Translations under genes and position numbers: made by a program
The notes under the pieces: generated by a model
Seen by the model: the letters and a program-made list of their open reading frames with translations, nothing else
Told to the model about the DNA's origin: nothing
The model's database searches: none
Assembly (NCBI RefSeq): GCF_900890705.1
Contig: NZ_CAAHFH010000001.1
Location: forward strand, 1,860,001-1,924,000
Direction: 5' to 3'
DNA length: 64,000 nt
From: Pontiella sulfatireligans
GTDB lineage: Bacteria > Verrucomicrobiota > Kiritimatiellia > Kiritimatiellales > Pontiellaceae
Shown: positions 1 through 7,043 of the stretch, one piece after another
Layout: the number at the start of each line of letters is the position of its first letter
Position numbering within the stretch: position 1 is the stretch's first letter

Positions 1-319
1 CGATATTGGTTCCGGGACTTGCGGTTGTGGACAATGAAAAATCCATCACGCCTACCCATTCGTCATCTTCCGCATTTCCAAGGGTTGCAGGATGATAGAC
101 ATAATTCCCATTGGTCATATCGAAACTGCCGGCATAAGGCGCGGTATCCGCCACCCCGCCGCTCATATAGAAGGCCTCTGCGCCGGTTTCCGGCATCGAT
201 GTCCAAGCCGAGTTCAATGTAATATTTCCCTCTGTATAGTCAGAGAAGTCTGTATTAATCAAACCTGATGCTCCGGATATCATTCCCGCACATAGTATAA
301 TTGGTAACAACCGCTTCAT
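1..319 (-). CDS. Secreted protein, N-terminal part (runs off left edge)
   Basis: The reading frame starts at ATG 317-319 and stays open to base 1, so about 106 residues are visible and the C-terminus is missing. A strong Shine-Dalgarno (GAGGAGAG, about 324-333) fixes the start. The first 20 residues (MKRLLPIILCAGMISGASG) are a typical signal peptide. The mature part is rich in Asn, Thr, Ser and Gly (for example NTDFSDYTEGNITLNSAW), as in secreted beta-sandwich proteins of this phylum. I do not recognise a catalytic motif in the visible part. Function unknown; coding status is well supported. Confidence 0.7.
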   Translation of the reverse strand, partial: MKRLLPIILCAGMISGASGLINTDFSDYTEGNITLNSAWTSMPETGAEAFYMSGGVADTAPYAGSFDMTNGNYVYHPATLGNAEDDEWVGVMDFSLSTTASPGTNI

Positions 320-454
320 GTTCTCTCCTCCTGTTAGGATTATCTAGTTATGCCATACTTTCCTAGTGACAATTTATTGACGTGGGTGGAAGTGATATAA
401 TGGACACGCTAAGCATGGTTTTTTTTGTTTTATGGACTCATTCAGTCTAAAACC

Positions 455-481
455 CCGCTTTTGTTATATATTTGTTATACT
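455..481 (+). promoter_or_regulatory. Extended -10 promoter with direct repeat, upstream of ECF sigma gene
   Basis: TTGTTATATATTTGTTATAC (461-480) is a direct repeat of TTGTTATA. Its second half reads as an extended -10, TG-T-TATACT (476-481). No good -35 lies 15-19 bp upstream. A nearly identical repeat precedes the deacetylase gene at 24385-24406. Transcription from here would start around 488, which supports the 575 start of the sigma gene over upstream in-frame starts. Confidence 0.4.
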
Positions 482-574
482 TCCCGTATGTTTTTTGATA
501 CTCCTGCTTTCATTTGGGACTACAACCACCTGACAGCTCACTCATTTCCGTGTATGGTTCAGATATCAAAAATT

Positions 575-1198
575 ATGAACGAGAAGCCAACAACCGAGAC
601 CGAAGATCCCAACCGCACGCGGGCGACACTCATCCGGCGGGTCAAGAACCAGCACGATGATGCGTCGTGGGAGGACTTCGACCGCATCTACCGGCGATAT
701 ATCTACGCCATCATCCGTGGCATGAACATTTCCGAACATGACGCCAACGATATTGCCCAGACGGTACTGCTCGGCATGTGGAACAAACTGCCGAACACCG
801 ATGTTGAAAATATCCGACGCTTCCGGAGCTGGCTCTCGACCATAACAAAAAATGCCGTACTCGATTTTATCAGGAAGAGAACCCGCGACACCGAGCGTGT
901 GCATAAGGCGGAAAAGGAAGACGACCTCACTTATCTCAAAACCATCAGCCTGCCGGACATCGAAAAGATTGCGGATAAAGAGTGGAAGCTTCACCTCACC
1001 AACCTCGCGCTCGAAAACATTAAGCCGCTCTTCTCCGGACATGCGATCGAAGTGTTCCAACGCAGCCTGGATGGCATGGACATCAAGGCCATTGCGAAGC
1101 AGCTCGACCTACAGGAAAATTCGGTCTACCGGTTGAAGAACCGCGTTAAGAAACGTCTAATTATTGAGATTGAGCAATTGCGCGAAGAACTGGAGTAA
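575..1198 (+). CDS. RNA polymerase sigma factor, ECF type (sigma-70 family)
   Basis: A 207-residue alternative sigma factor that would direct RNA polymerase to a small regulon. Region 2 covers about residues 25-100 (YIYAIIRGMNISEHDANDIA, then RFRSWLSTITKNAVLDFIRK). Region 4 is at the C-terminus (MDIKAIAKQLDLQENSVYRL), a helix-turn-helix for -35 recognition. The frame is open from 425, but residues before 575 (a Phe- and Pro-rich stretch) do not look like sigma sequence and overlap the probable promoter, so ATG 575 is preferred; no strong ribosome site is visible, and ATG 554 is an alternative. The Ser/Thr kinase gene starts 5 bp after the stop, so they form one operon. ECF-kinase pairs are known in PVC bacteria, where the kinase probably controls sigma activity by phosphorylation; that role here is inferred. 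Confidence 0.85.
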   Translation: MNEKPTTETEDPNRTRATLIRRVKNQHDDASWEDFDRIYRRYIYAIIRGMNISEHDANDIAQTVLLGMWNKLPNTDVENIRRFRSWLSTITKNAVLDFIRKRTRDTERVHKAEKEDDLTYLKTISLPDIEKIADKEWKLHLTNLALENIKPLFSGHAIEVFQRSLDGMDIKAIAKQLDLQENSVYRLKNRVKKRLIIEIEQLREELE

Positions 1199-1203
1199 AA
1201 GAC

Positions 1204-3276
1204 GTGGGCGACGAAAAGCATCCGAATATGGAGGATCAACTCCTTACGCGAAACGAACGGGTGCTCGACCTTTACGACGCGAAATCCTCAGACCTGCCCG
1301 ACGAAGAGGAAGAATCCCTTCTGCCCATCCTGAATTCACTCGAAGAAAGTGAAGAGCGCTACAAGGAAATCGATCTGATTGCAGAAGGCGGCGAAAAACG
1401 GGTAACGCGCGTGCATGACCACCGCCTGAACCGCCAGATTGCCATGGCGCGCGCGATCAAAGCAAAGAACCGGCAAGACCAGGAGCAGTTTCTGCGAGAA
1501 GCCCAGCTCGAGGCCAACCTCGCCCATCCGAACATTGTGCCGGTGCATAACATGGGTATCGATCCCGAGGGCGTGCCCTTCTTTACGATGGAATTAATAC
1601 CTGGCGACAGCCTCAAAACCGTCATCAAAGAACTGCGAGAGGGAAACGAGGAGTATGTACGCCGCTATCCCTTGAGCGTTCTGCTGCACCTATTTCTGAA
1701 AATATGCGATGCCATTGCCTACGCCCACTCACGCAACGTGCTGCACCTTGACATCAAACCAGACAACATTCGTGTTGGCGAATTCGGGGAGGTGTTCATC
1801 TGCGATTGGGGGCTGGCCCGGATTCTCTACTCCGATATGACCACCACCGATACGGGCACGCTGGATGGCGATATCCTTAATGACATGACCCAGACCGGCA
1901 TGCTCAAAGGAACACCCGGCTTCATGGCTCCGGAGCAGACCCGCTCGCAAGGGGACAAAATATTTCAAACGGACATTTATGCCATGGGTGCCCTGCTGTA
2001 CAACATCCTGACGTATGAACTTCCGGTGTCTGGAAACTCTGCAAACGAACTGATCGAAAATACCAAGGCCGGGAAAATCATCCCGCCCCATTCCCGCCGC
2101 AAGGGAGCGAAGATTCCGCGAGGGCTTGCAACTGTGTCGATCAAGGCCATGGCTTTGGATCCTTCGGATCGATATCCTTCTGTCGTAGAACTACGCGCTG
2201 AAATCACACGTTACCTCAACGGCCTTCCTACCCAGGCAGAACGTGCAGGAATCGGCACCCGCCTTTCTCTGCTAATCAAGCGCCATAACCAATATGCCGC
2301 GCTGCTTATCTTTTCCCTTCTCCTTCTCGCTGCGGTCATCAGCGTAAACATGGTCAAACTCAATCGCCAAAAGGCAGCCGCGGTGTCTGCTCGCGTACAG
2401 GCAGAAAAAAACTTCCGGCTCTACCGTGAACAGCAGGATGAAGTGGCTAAACTGGGAATCGAGCTATCCGACACTACCCATTTCACCGCACAAAGCGGTG
2501 ACTACTCAAAGGCACGTGAAATGATCCGTGCACTTGAAATTGCGCTGGATAAAAATCCCGAGCCCCAAAAACGGAATGACCTTTTAGTGAAAAAAGGGAC
2601 AGCACATTTTGTGCTGCAGGAATTTAATGCCGCATCCGAGTGCTTTGAAGAGAGCAAACCGAGCAAACCGATTGACCTCGACTCCTGGCAACTGAGTAAA
2701 AAATATGCAACGCTCAAGCCCAATGATCGGCGCATGCTTTCCCTGCAACAAGCAACCGAACTGGTAGAAGAAACCATGAGCCTAAACAAGGCCATAAATT
2801 ATTTCTACTATTATTACATAATGCGCAAACCCTCTCCAACTCCGGAAGCCTATCTCCCGCTGGCCATGGCCATGCTCGACAAAGTGAACCGGATAAACCC
2901 AACGACATCCAAACACCCCATGAAGCTGGAGAAGCGCCCCAATGGCCACCACCTCGATCTGACAGGATCGTCCTACCAAATCTTCTCCTTAAGCGGGATC
3001 GGGCTATTAAGAATCAACATACTGGAGCCGTTGGAGCCATACTCTATGGATATCAGCAATCTACCGCTACTGACCCTCGCCGAATTCAAGGGACTTCATG
3101 TCAAAGAACTGAACATGACCGGGGTAAAAACAAGCCGCAGACGGATATTGATCAAGCAGCTGGAGGAAATGGGTGTTCAACGCGTTATTATGACAACTGG
3201 TGACTACCCCGACGATATTGTCGATGAGCTGCGAAGCAAGATTGAGATTATCGATTCAGAGTCGTCATCTCGTTGA
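1204..3276 (+). CDS. Membrane-anchored Ser/Thr protein kinase (PknB-like), divergent active site
   Basis: A 690-residue Hanks-type kinase starting at GTG 1204, with a TGGAG site in the end of the sigma gene. The kinase domain spans about residues 54-340: REAQLEANLAHPNIVPVH (helix C and beta-4), HLDIKPDN at 181-188 (catalytic loop), DWG at 201-203 in place of DFG, and MAPEQ at 241-245. One hydrophobic helix (AALLIFSLLLLAAVISVNMV, about 365-384) anchors it in the membrane, leaving about 300 residues outside, with a coiled-coil-like start and helical repeats. Unusual points: the VAxK lysine position reads IAMARAIK, with Ala where the ATP-binding Lys usually sits and a Lys four residues later; the loop is HLD rather than HRD. 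It may be a weak kinase or pseudokinase. Co-transcribed with the ECF sigma factor, its likely partner. Confidence 0.85.
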   Translation: MGDEKHPNMEDQLLTRNERVLDLYDAKSSDLPDEEEESLLPILNSLEESEERYKEIDLIAEGGEKRVTRVHDHRLNRQIAMARAIKAKNRQDQEQFLREAQLEANLAHPNIVPVHNMGIDPEGVPFFTMELIPGDSLKTVIKELREGNEEYVRRYPLSVLLHLFLKICDAIAYAHSRNVLHLDIKPDNIRVGEFGEVFICDWGLARILYSDMTTTDTGTLDGDILNDMTQTGMLKGTPGFMAPEQTRSQGDKIFQTDIYAMGALLYNILTYELPVSGNSANELIENTKAGKIIPPHSRRKGAKIPRGLATVSIKAMALDPSDRYPSVVELRAEITRYLNGLPTQAERAGIGTRLSLLIKRHNQYAALLIFSLLLLAAVISVNMVKLNRQKAAAVSARVQAEKNFRLYREQQDEVAKLGIELSDTTHFTAQSGDYSKAREMIRALEIALDKNPEPQKRNDLLVKKGTAHFVLQEFNAASECFEESKPSKPIDLDSWQLSKKYATLKPNDRRMLSLQQATELVEETMSLNKAINYFYYYYIMRKPSPTPEAYLPLAMAMLDKVNRINPTTSKHPMKLEKRPNGHHLDLTGSSYQIFSLSGIGLLRINILEPLEPYSMDISNLPLLTLAEFKGLHVKELNMTGVKTSRRRILIKQLEEMGVQRVIMTTGDYPDDIVDELRSKIEIIDSESSSR

Positions 3277-3481
3277 GCCTGCTGGGCATGTCAGTCACGT
3301 AAGTACCGCTGACGCACTTAAGAAACCCTTCGCACATGAGCATTTTCAACGCATGCCGAACCGTATGCTGATGGCAACCCATGTGGTCACCCAGCTCTTT
3401 CGCCGGCAGCAATCGTGCTCCGGGCGCTAAGCGCCCTGACTCAATCTGCCCACGAATCTCATTTGCAATATTCGCATACTT
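3248..3481 (-). pseudogene. GntR-family winged-helix fragment (decayed regulator)
   Basis: Read on the minus strand, this stretch encodes about 77 residues that match the GntR DNA-binding domain: KYANIANEIRGQIESGRLAP, then GCHQHTVRHALKMLMCEGF and VSGTYVTD. It aligns with the start of the GntR regulator at 18069-19277 (KYQGICDDILARIESGELPP, GCNYHTVRHAFETLAERGY, GSGTFVTE). No in-frame ATG, GTG or TTG precedes the conserved part, and a TAA (3248-3250) follows directly, so the effector domain is absent. The 3' end overlaps the opposite-strand kinase gene by 29 bp. I read it as a remnant of a paralogue; a short stand-alone wHTH using a rare start codon is less likely. Confidence 0.7.
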
Positions 3482-3482
3482 C

Positions 3483-3513
3483 CGATTAGGGCACCTGTCC
3501 GGTGCCCTAATCG
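3483..3513. terminator. Perfect 13-bp hairpin after the mutarotase-like gene
   Basis: CGATTAGGGCACC (3483-3495) and GGTGCCCTAATCG (3501-3513) are perfect inverted repeats around the loop TGTCC. The hairpin lies 17 bp past the stop of the minus-strand gene ending at 3531 and just before the GntR remnant. No U-tract follows on either strand, so it may act as a weak bidirectional terminator or an mRNA-stabilising stem. Confidence 0.5.
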
Positions 3514-3530
3514 AAATAGATAAAACCGAA

Positions 3531-4607
3531 TCACTCGGCGAAGGGCACCACCCAGCACCGATTGTCGGCTCCCGAGTGTTCCTCGACGATCAAGCTGCCG
3601 TCGGCGATCCGTACCACGCCGACCCCCGAAAATTCACGGGGGATTTCCAACAGGAAAAAATGGAACGTCTTCGTGACCTCTCCGCCGGGGGACAGCGTTT
3701 CGATGGTCGGATGGCCAAGAAGCGGGCCTATCCGCTCGATCTCCTCCAGCGGGAAGCCCAACGGCGTCGTACTGAATTCAATGCCCAGCGCCGACGGTGC
3801 GCCATCCTTCCACTCCTGCCAGATGCGCGTCCAGGGATAGTCCGATACCGGCCAGATGAATCCGGTCATTAATCCAAGGTCCGGATTGGAGAGGCATCCC
3901 CACCCTTCGGTGACATCCTTGGCGCACAGATAGTTCACCACAAGCGGAACGCCGTTGGTCATAGTTCTCAAGTTGAGGCGCTGCGATTGATATTCGATTT
4001 CCGGCCAACAGATCGGATCGCCGGGGATCTCGGAAGGTTCTTTCGAATTCACGAAGCCCGTTGCTCCGTTGCAGTCCACCAGGACCGAGCGACTCAAAAA
4101 CGGCTGCGCATGCGACGGATGAATCAACAGGTTGTAGGTTTTGGGGAACGGATTATCATTTCGAATGCGATCGCGCACCCGGCAGACCGATGAATCCTTG
4201 AACAGGCAATATTCCCGCGCCAGCGTCATTCCAGCGATTGGAAGTATGCACTGCATCCGTAAAAGAAGGTGTCCCGCAACGGACGTCTCTCGCCCCAGCA
4301 CCTTCCACTCAACCGAAGCCGCCTCCCCATGGAACGGAATACCCCGCGCCTTGTCCTCCGGGGAGGGCTGGCCAAGCCGATCAAAACAGGTGAAGAGTCC
4401 TTCTTTGACGGAGCGGTCATTCTTGTTCCAGCGTTTGGCCCGCCAGCTGAAAGGGTTCAACTCGCTCCCGGCCAGCACGCAGCTGGAAACCGCACCGCCC
4501 ATCCGGTTGATCTCCATCCGCATCACCCCGTTGTCGAGCACCACAACGTCATCGGCAGAAGCAACGGCCGTCAGGCACACCAGAAACAACAACTGTATCT
4601 TGAACAT
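3531..4607 (-). CDS. Secreted galactose-mutarotase-like protein of unknown function
   Basis: A 358-residue protein with a clear signal peptide (MFKIQLLFLVCLTAVASA, cleavage near 18). The mature start, VVVLDNGVMRMEINRMGGAV, and the later pattern of beta strands resemble the galactose mutarotase/aldose 1-epimerase fold, in which a conserved N-terminal strand leads into a large beta-sandwich that binds sugars. I cannot assign catalytic His/Glu residues, so it may bind carbohydrate rather than epimerise it. GGAG precedes the ATG. It follows the GH10 gene by 12 bp and is surely co-transcribed with it, which suggests a role in handling the same polysaccharide in the periplasm or outside the cell. 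Family assignment is moderate, substrate unknown. Confidence 0.7.
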   Translation of the reverse strand: MFKIQLLFLVCLTAVASADDVVVLDNGVMRMEINRMGGAVSSCVLAGSELNPFSWRAKRWNKNDRSVKEGLFTCFDRLGQPSPEDKARGIPFHGEAASVEWKVLGRETSVAGHLLLRMQCILPIAGMTLAREYCLFKDSSVCRVRDRIRNDNPFPKTYNLLIHPSHAQPFLSRSVLVDCNGATGFVNSKEPSEIPGDPICWPEIEYQSQRLNLRTMTNGVPLVVNYLCAKDVTEGWGCLSNPDLGLMTGFIWPVSDYPWTRIWQEWKDGAPSALGIEFSTTPLGFPLEEIERIGPLLGHPTIETLSPGGEVTKTFHFFLLEIPREFSGVGVVRIADGSLIVEEHSGADNRCWVVPFAE

Positions 4608-4619
4608 TGGAACTCCGCT

Positions 4620-6443
4620 TTAAAATTTAACAACAACCTTGTCGGAACCCTTGAGCAGCTCGTGCTTAACGACCTTGGTCTTCCCGTTAAACAAAACCGT
4701 GATTTCATAGTCGCCCAGAAAACCGCGAACGCCGGCTAAACCCTCAGCATTGGTCCGGCTGATTCTCTCGGTGTGCCATTCCTTTTCGATCATGTGTTCC
4801 CAAGCTAGGGCGATGCGCTTCTTTTTCCAGTCCGCGGTAAAAAATGCCGCGGCCGGCTTTGAAGAAGACAGCTCCCCCACACACCAGGTCATGATGCCGG
4901 TTGTTTGCGGATGGCTGAAAACGGCCGTCATGAAATCGCGCGCATACCGCGCCTGCAGCAGCTCGTCGGTTTCCTCGAAATCAAATTCCGTAATCTGCAT
5001 CTCCAGCCCGTATTCGCCAAAGCGGTCAAGACGGCGCAGGATTTCCTCCGGCGGAACGGGCGCGCGGAAGTGCCCCTGCAGACCGATGCCGTCGACCGGC
5101 GCGCCCTGCTCCAGCAGATATCCAATCCACTCATGATAGTTGTTCTGATGAGCCTCATCGCTTCCAGACAGGATGCCGTAGTCGTTGACATAACGCTTAA
5201 AGCTGGGATTGGCTTCTTTGGCAATGCGGAACCAGTCCGCCACCACGTCTTTGTCGTACATATCCACAAACTCATGCTGCGAATAGAGTTCATTCACCAC
5301 GTCCCATTCCGCAAAGGTGTCAGGATACTGGGTGGCCATTTTTGCTACGTGTTCCTCAATGACCCGCCTGAACTCGTCCGGTTTGTCGGCCCACTTTTCC
5401 TCCATGCCGCTGGGCAGCCTTTTCCACGCCGGCCAAACCATCACATGCCCGCGCATCGAAATATTCCGAGCCGCGCACCAGGCCATCGCTTCTTCAAGCT
5501 GCTCGTCATTATCCCGATAAAACCGCCACTTCATCCGGTTTTCAAAAACAGCCTTGTTAAACAAATCTTCCACCGCATCCTGATGCCGCTTTGATTCCTC
5601 CGGCTTTTTAGGATTAAACATGGCATTAACCGACAATGCCGCCCCAAAGCCGAAGGCATGGTTCTTCAGCTCCATCTGCACCCGGGCTCCGGGAATCGGC
5701 CGCCCCTGCCGGTCGACCACCTCCACCAGCATGTTTTCCATGCGGTGCTCGCGGATTCGTTCCTGTGCGGCTTTGCGCCAAGGAGCATCGGGCTCCATTC
5801 CTTCATAGCGCGTTTCCGTAATCGGCAGTTCATCCATCATCCGCTTGTTCTTGTAGTTTATAATCTCGAACCCGCCGATCTGGATGGTCTGGGGCTTCAA
5901 CCCGCCCAACCGGAAGCCAATTGCACAACCGGCATCACCCGGCACCGGAGCCGTATGCGGAATCAGAAAATGTTTCCATCGTTTGCCGACCGTATAGGTT
6001 TTAGTGAACAAGTTGCTGGGCCGTTCCTTGTAACGGATAGAGGACGTAACCAGGATTTTTCCAAGTGCCGATTCATCGGACGACTCCAGGCAACGCGCAA
6101 AAAAAGAACACAGGAGCACATCGTCTTTTTCAATCCGACCGGCAATGCGGTTATTGTACTGAATGTCGAAGATTCGGTCCGTACGTTCCGTCATTTTTAG
6201 TTCAACGCATTTTTTCGCCGAAATCCCGGAAGCGGATCGAACTTTTTTTTCAACGGACTGGCGCTTGCCGCCCGAAACACCCCACTCAAGGAATTCCTGT
6301 TCAAAGGACAGCTCCTCGCCCCCCATCGGAATCCTTTCAGCCTGAACCGTCAGCGCTCCGAGAAACAGGGGGGCCAAGACCATGCCGCTCAGGCCATGTA
6401 CAGCCGCTCTATTTATCAACTTGCAGAAACTACACCCGTGCAT
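4620..6443 (-). CDS. Secreted GH10 endo-xylanase-like enzyme with N-terminal binding module
   Basis: A 607-residue protein. Residues about 13-35 form the signal peptide (ending LFLGALTVQA), 40-200 a beta-rich module like a carbohydrate-binding domain, and about 230-560 a GH10 (beta/alpha)8 barrel. GH10 marks visible are RGHVMVWPAW, EWDVVNELYS with acid/base Glu385, and MQITEFDFEE with nucleophile Glu486. A short beta domain closes the protein. GH10 enzymes cut beta-1,4-xylan with retention; other substrates are possible. The ATG at 6441-6443 has an AGGAA site 7 bp upstream. Only 14 bp separate this start from the divergent hicB start, so its promoter must lie inside hicB. The mutarotase-like gene follows after 12 bp. 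Confidence 0.9.
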   Translation of the reverse strand: MHGCSFCKLINRAAVHGLSGMVLAPLFLGALTVQAERIPMGGEELSFEQEFLEWGVSGGKRQSVEKKVRSASGISAKKCVELKMTERTDRIFDIQYNNRIAGRIEKDDVLLCSFFARCLESSDESALGKILVTSSIRYKERPSNLFTKTYTVGKRWKHFLIPHTAPVPGDAGCAIGFRLGGLKPQTIQIGGFEIINYKNKRMMDELPITETRYEGMEPDAPWRKAAQERIREHRMENMLVEVVDRQGRPIPGARVQMELKNHAFGFGAALSVNAMFNPKKPEESKRHQDAVEDLFNKAVFENRMKWRFYRDNDEQLEEAMAWCAARNISMRGHVMVWPAWKRLPSGMEEKWADKPDEFRRVIEEHVAKMATQYPDTFAEWDVVNELYSQHEFVDMYDKDVVADWFRIAKEANPSFKRYVNDYGILSGSDEAHQNNYHEWIGYLLEQGAPVDGIGLQGHFRAPVPPEEILRRLDRFGEYGLEMQITEFDFEETDELLQARYARDFMTAVFSHPQTTGIMTWCVGELSSSKPAAAFFTADWKKKRIALAWEHMIEKEWHTERISRTNAEGLAGVRGFLGDYEITVLFNGKTKVVKHELLKGSDKVVVKF

Positions 6444-6457
6444 ATATATTCCTATTC

Positions 6458-6667
6458 ATGAAAGAGTTAATATTCGAGGTCACACAAGATGCCGATGGCG
6501 GGTATTCCGCAGAATGCCTGACCGAGGCTATCTTTACCCAGGGCGATTCATGGCAGGAACTGCGCGAGCAGGTCAAGGATGCCGTCCAGGGATTCTTCTT
6601 TGACAGCCCGAAACCGGATTCGATCCACCTGCGCATGGTACGGGACGAGGTGATGGCGGTTGCATGA
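6458..6667 (+). CDS. hicB: HicB-like antitoxin
   Basis: A 69-residue protein, shorter than many HicB antitoxins. The first part reads FEVTQDADGGYSAECLTEA, the strand pattern of the partial RNase H fold that binds and neutralises HicA; DGGYSAEC is characteristic. There is no room for a C-terminal DNA-binding domain, so autoregulation by this protein alone is uncertain. Its TGA overlaps the hicA ATG (ATGA at 6664-6667), implying translational coupling. The antitoxin comes first, the reverse of the classic hicA-hicB order. The reading frame is open far upstream, but ATG 6458 is the first start that gives a HicB-like N-terminus; no clear ribosome site. Confidence 0.8.
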   Translation: MKELIFEVTQDADGGYSAECLTEAIFTQGDSWQELREQVKDAVQGFFFDSPKPDSIHLRMVRDEVMAVA

Positions 6668-6903
6668 AGCTGCCTCGTGATCTCGGCGGAACCAAGCTTG
6701 CCCGAACCCTTTGCCGGAAATGGGGCTATAAGGAAATACACCAAACCGGAAGCCACATCATTCTTGAAACCGAAGATCCTTCCCATCAGCGGATTGCCAT
6801 CCCTGCACACAAGAGCCTTAAAATCGGAACCCTGAACAGCATACTGCGCTGCGTGGCGGATCATAAATCCACCACGCGAGAACGTATTCTTGACACTCTT
6901 TGA
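6664..6903 (+). CDS. hicA: HicA-like mRNA interferase toxin
   Basis: A 79-residue protein with the double-stranded-RNA-binding-like fold of HicA (YcfA family): GYKEIHQTGSHIILETED, with His31 as the probable catalytic histidine, then IPAHKSLKIGTLNSILR. HicA cleaves mRNA and tmRNA when free of HicB. The gene overlaps hicB by four bases. The pair sits between two carbohydrate loci that point away from and towards it and is probably an independent addictive module. Known for the family: toxin activity. Not shown here: whether it is active. Confidence 0.8.
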   Translation: MKLPRDLGGTKLARTLCRKWGYKEIHQTGSHIILETEDPSHQRIAIPAHKSLKIGTLNSILRCVADHKSTTRERILDTL

Positions 6904-6955
6904 CCAGCTCAAACCAACCGACCTTTCCTTTCGCCCATTTTCCTTCCTGCTGAAA

Positions 6956-7030
6956 TAGACGAGGCGCCCTGCCTCATTGTGACAGAGCAACCGCTCTTTG
7001 CGCGCACAACGAGGCAGGATGCCTCATCTA
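6956..7030. repeat. Nested palindromic (REP-like) element
   Basis: Two arms of about 26 bp (6956-6981 and 7005-7030) form an imperfect inverted repeat from TAGACGAGG to CCTCATCTA. Each arm contains its own small palindrome: GAGGCgccctGCCTC and GAGGCaggatGCCTC. It lies between the convergent hicA and sulfatase genes and may also terminate transcription. The same AGGC-N5-GCCT core appears at 55447-55497. Confidence 0.65.
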
Positions 7031-7043
7031 TACTTTGTCCACT

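Noticed and set aside
425..574. Upstream extension of the ECF sigma gene
   Set aside because: It is in frame, but overlaps the probable promoter and encodes Phe/Pro-rich sequence unlike sigma factors.
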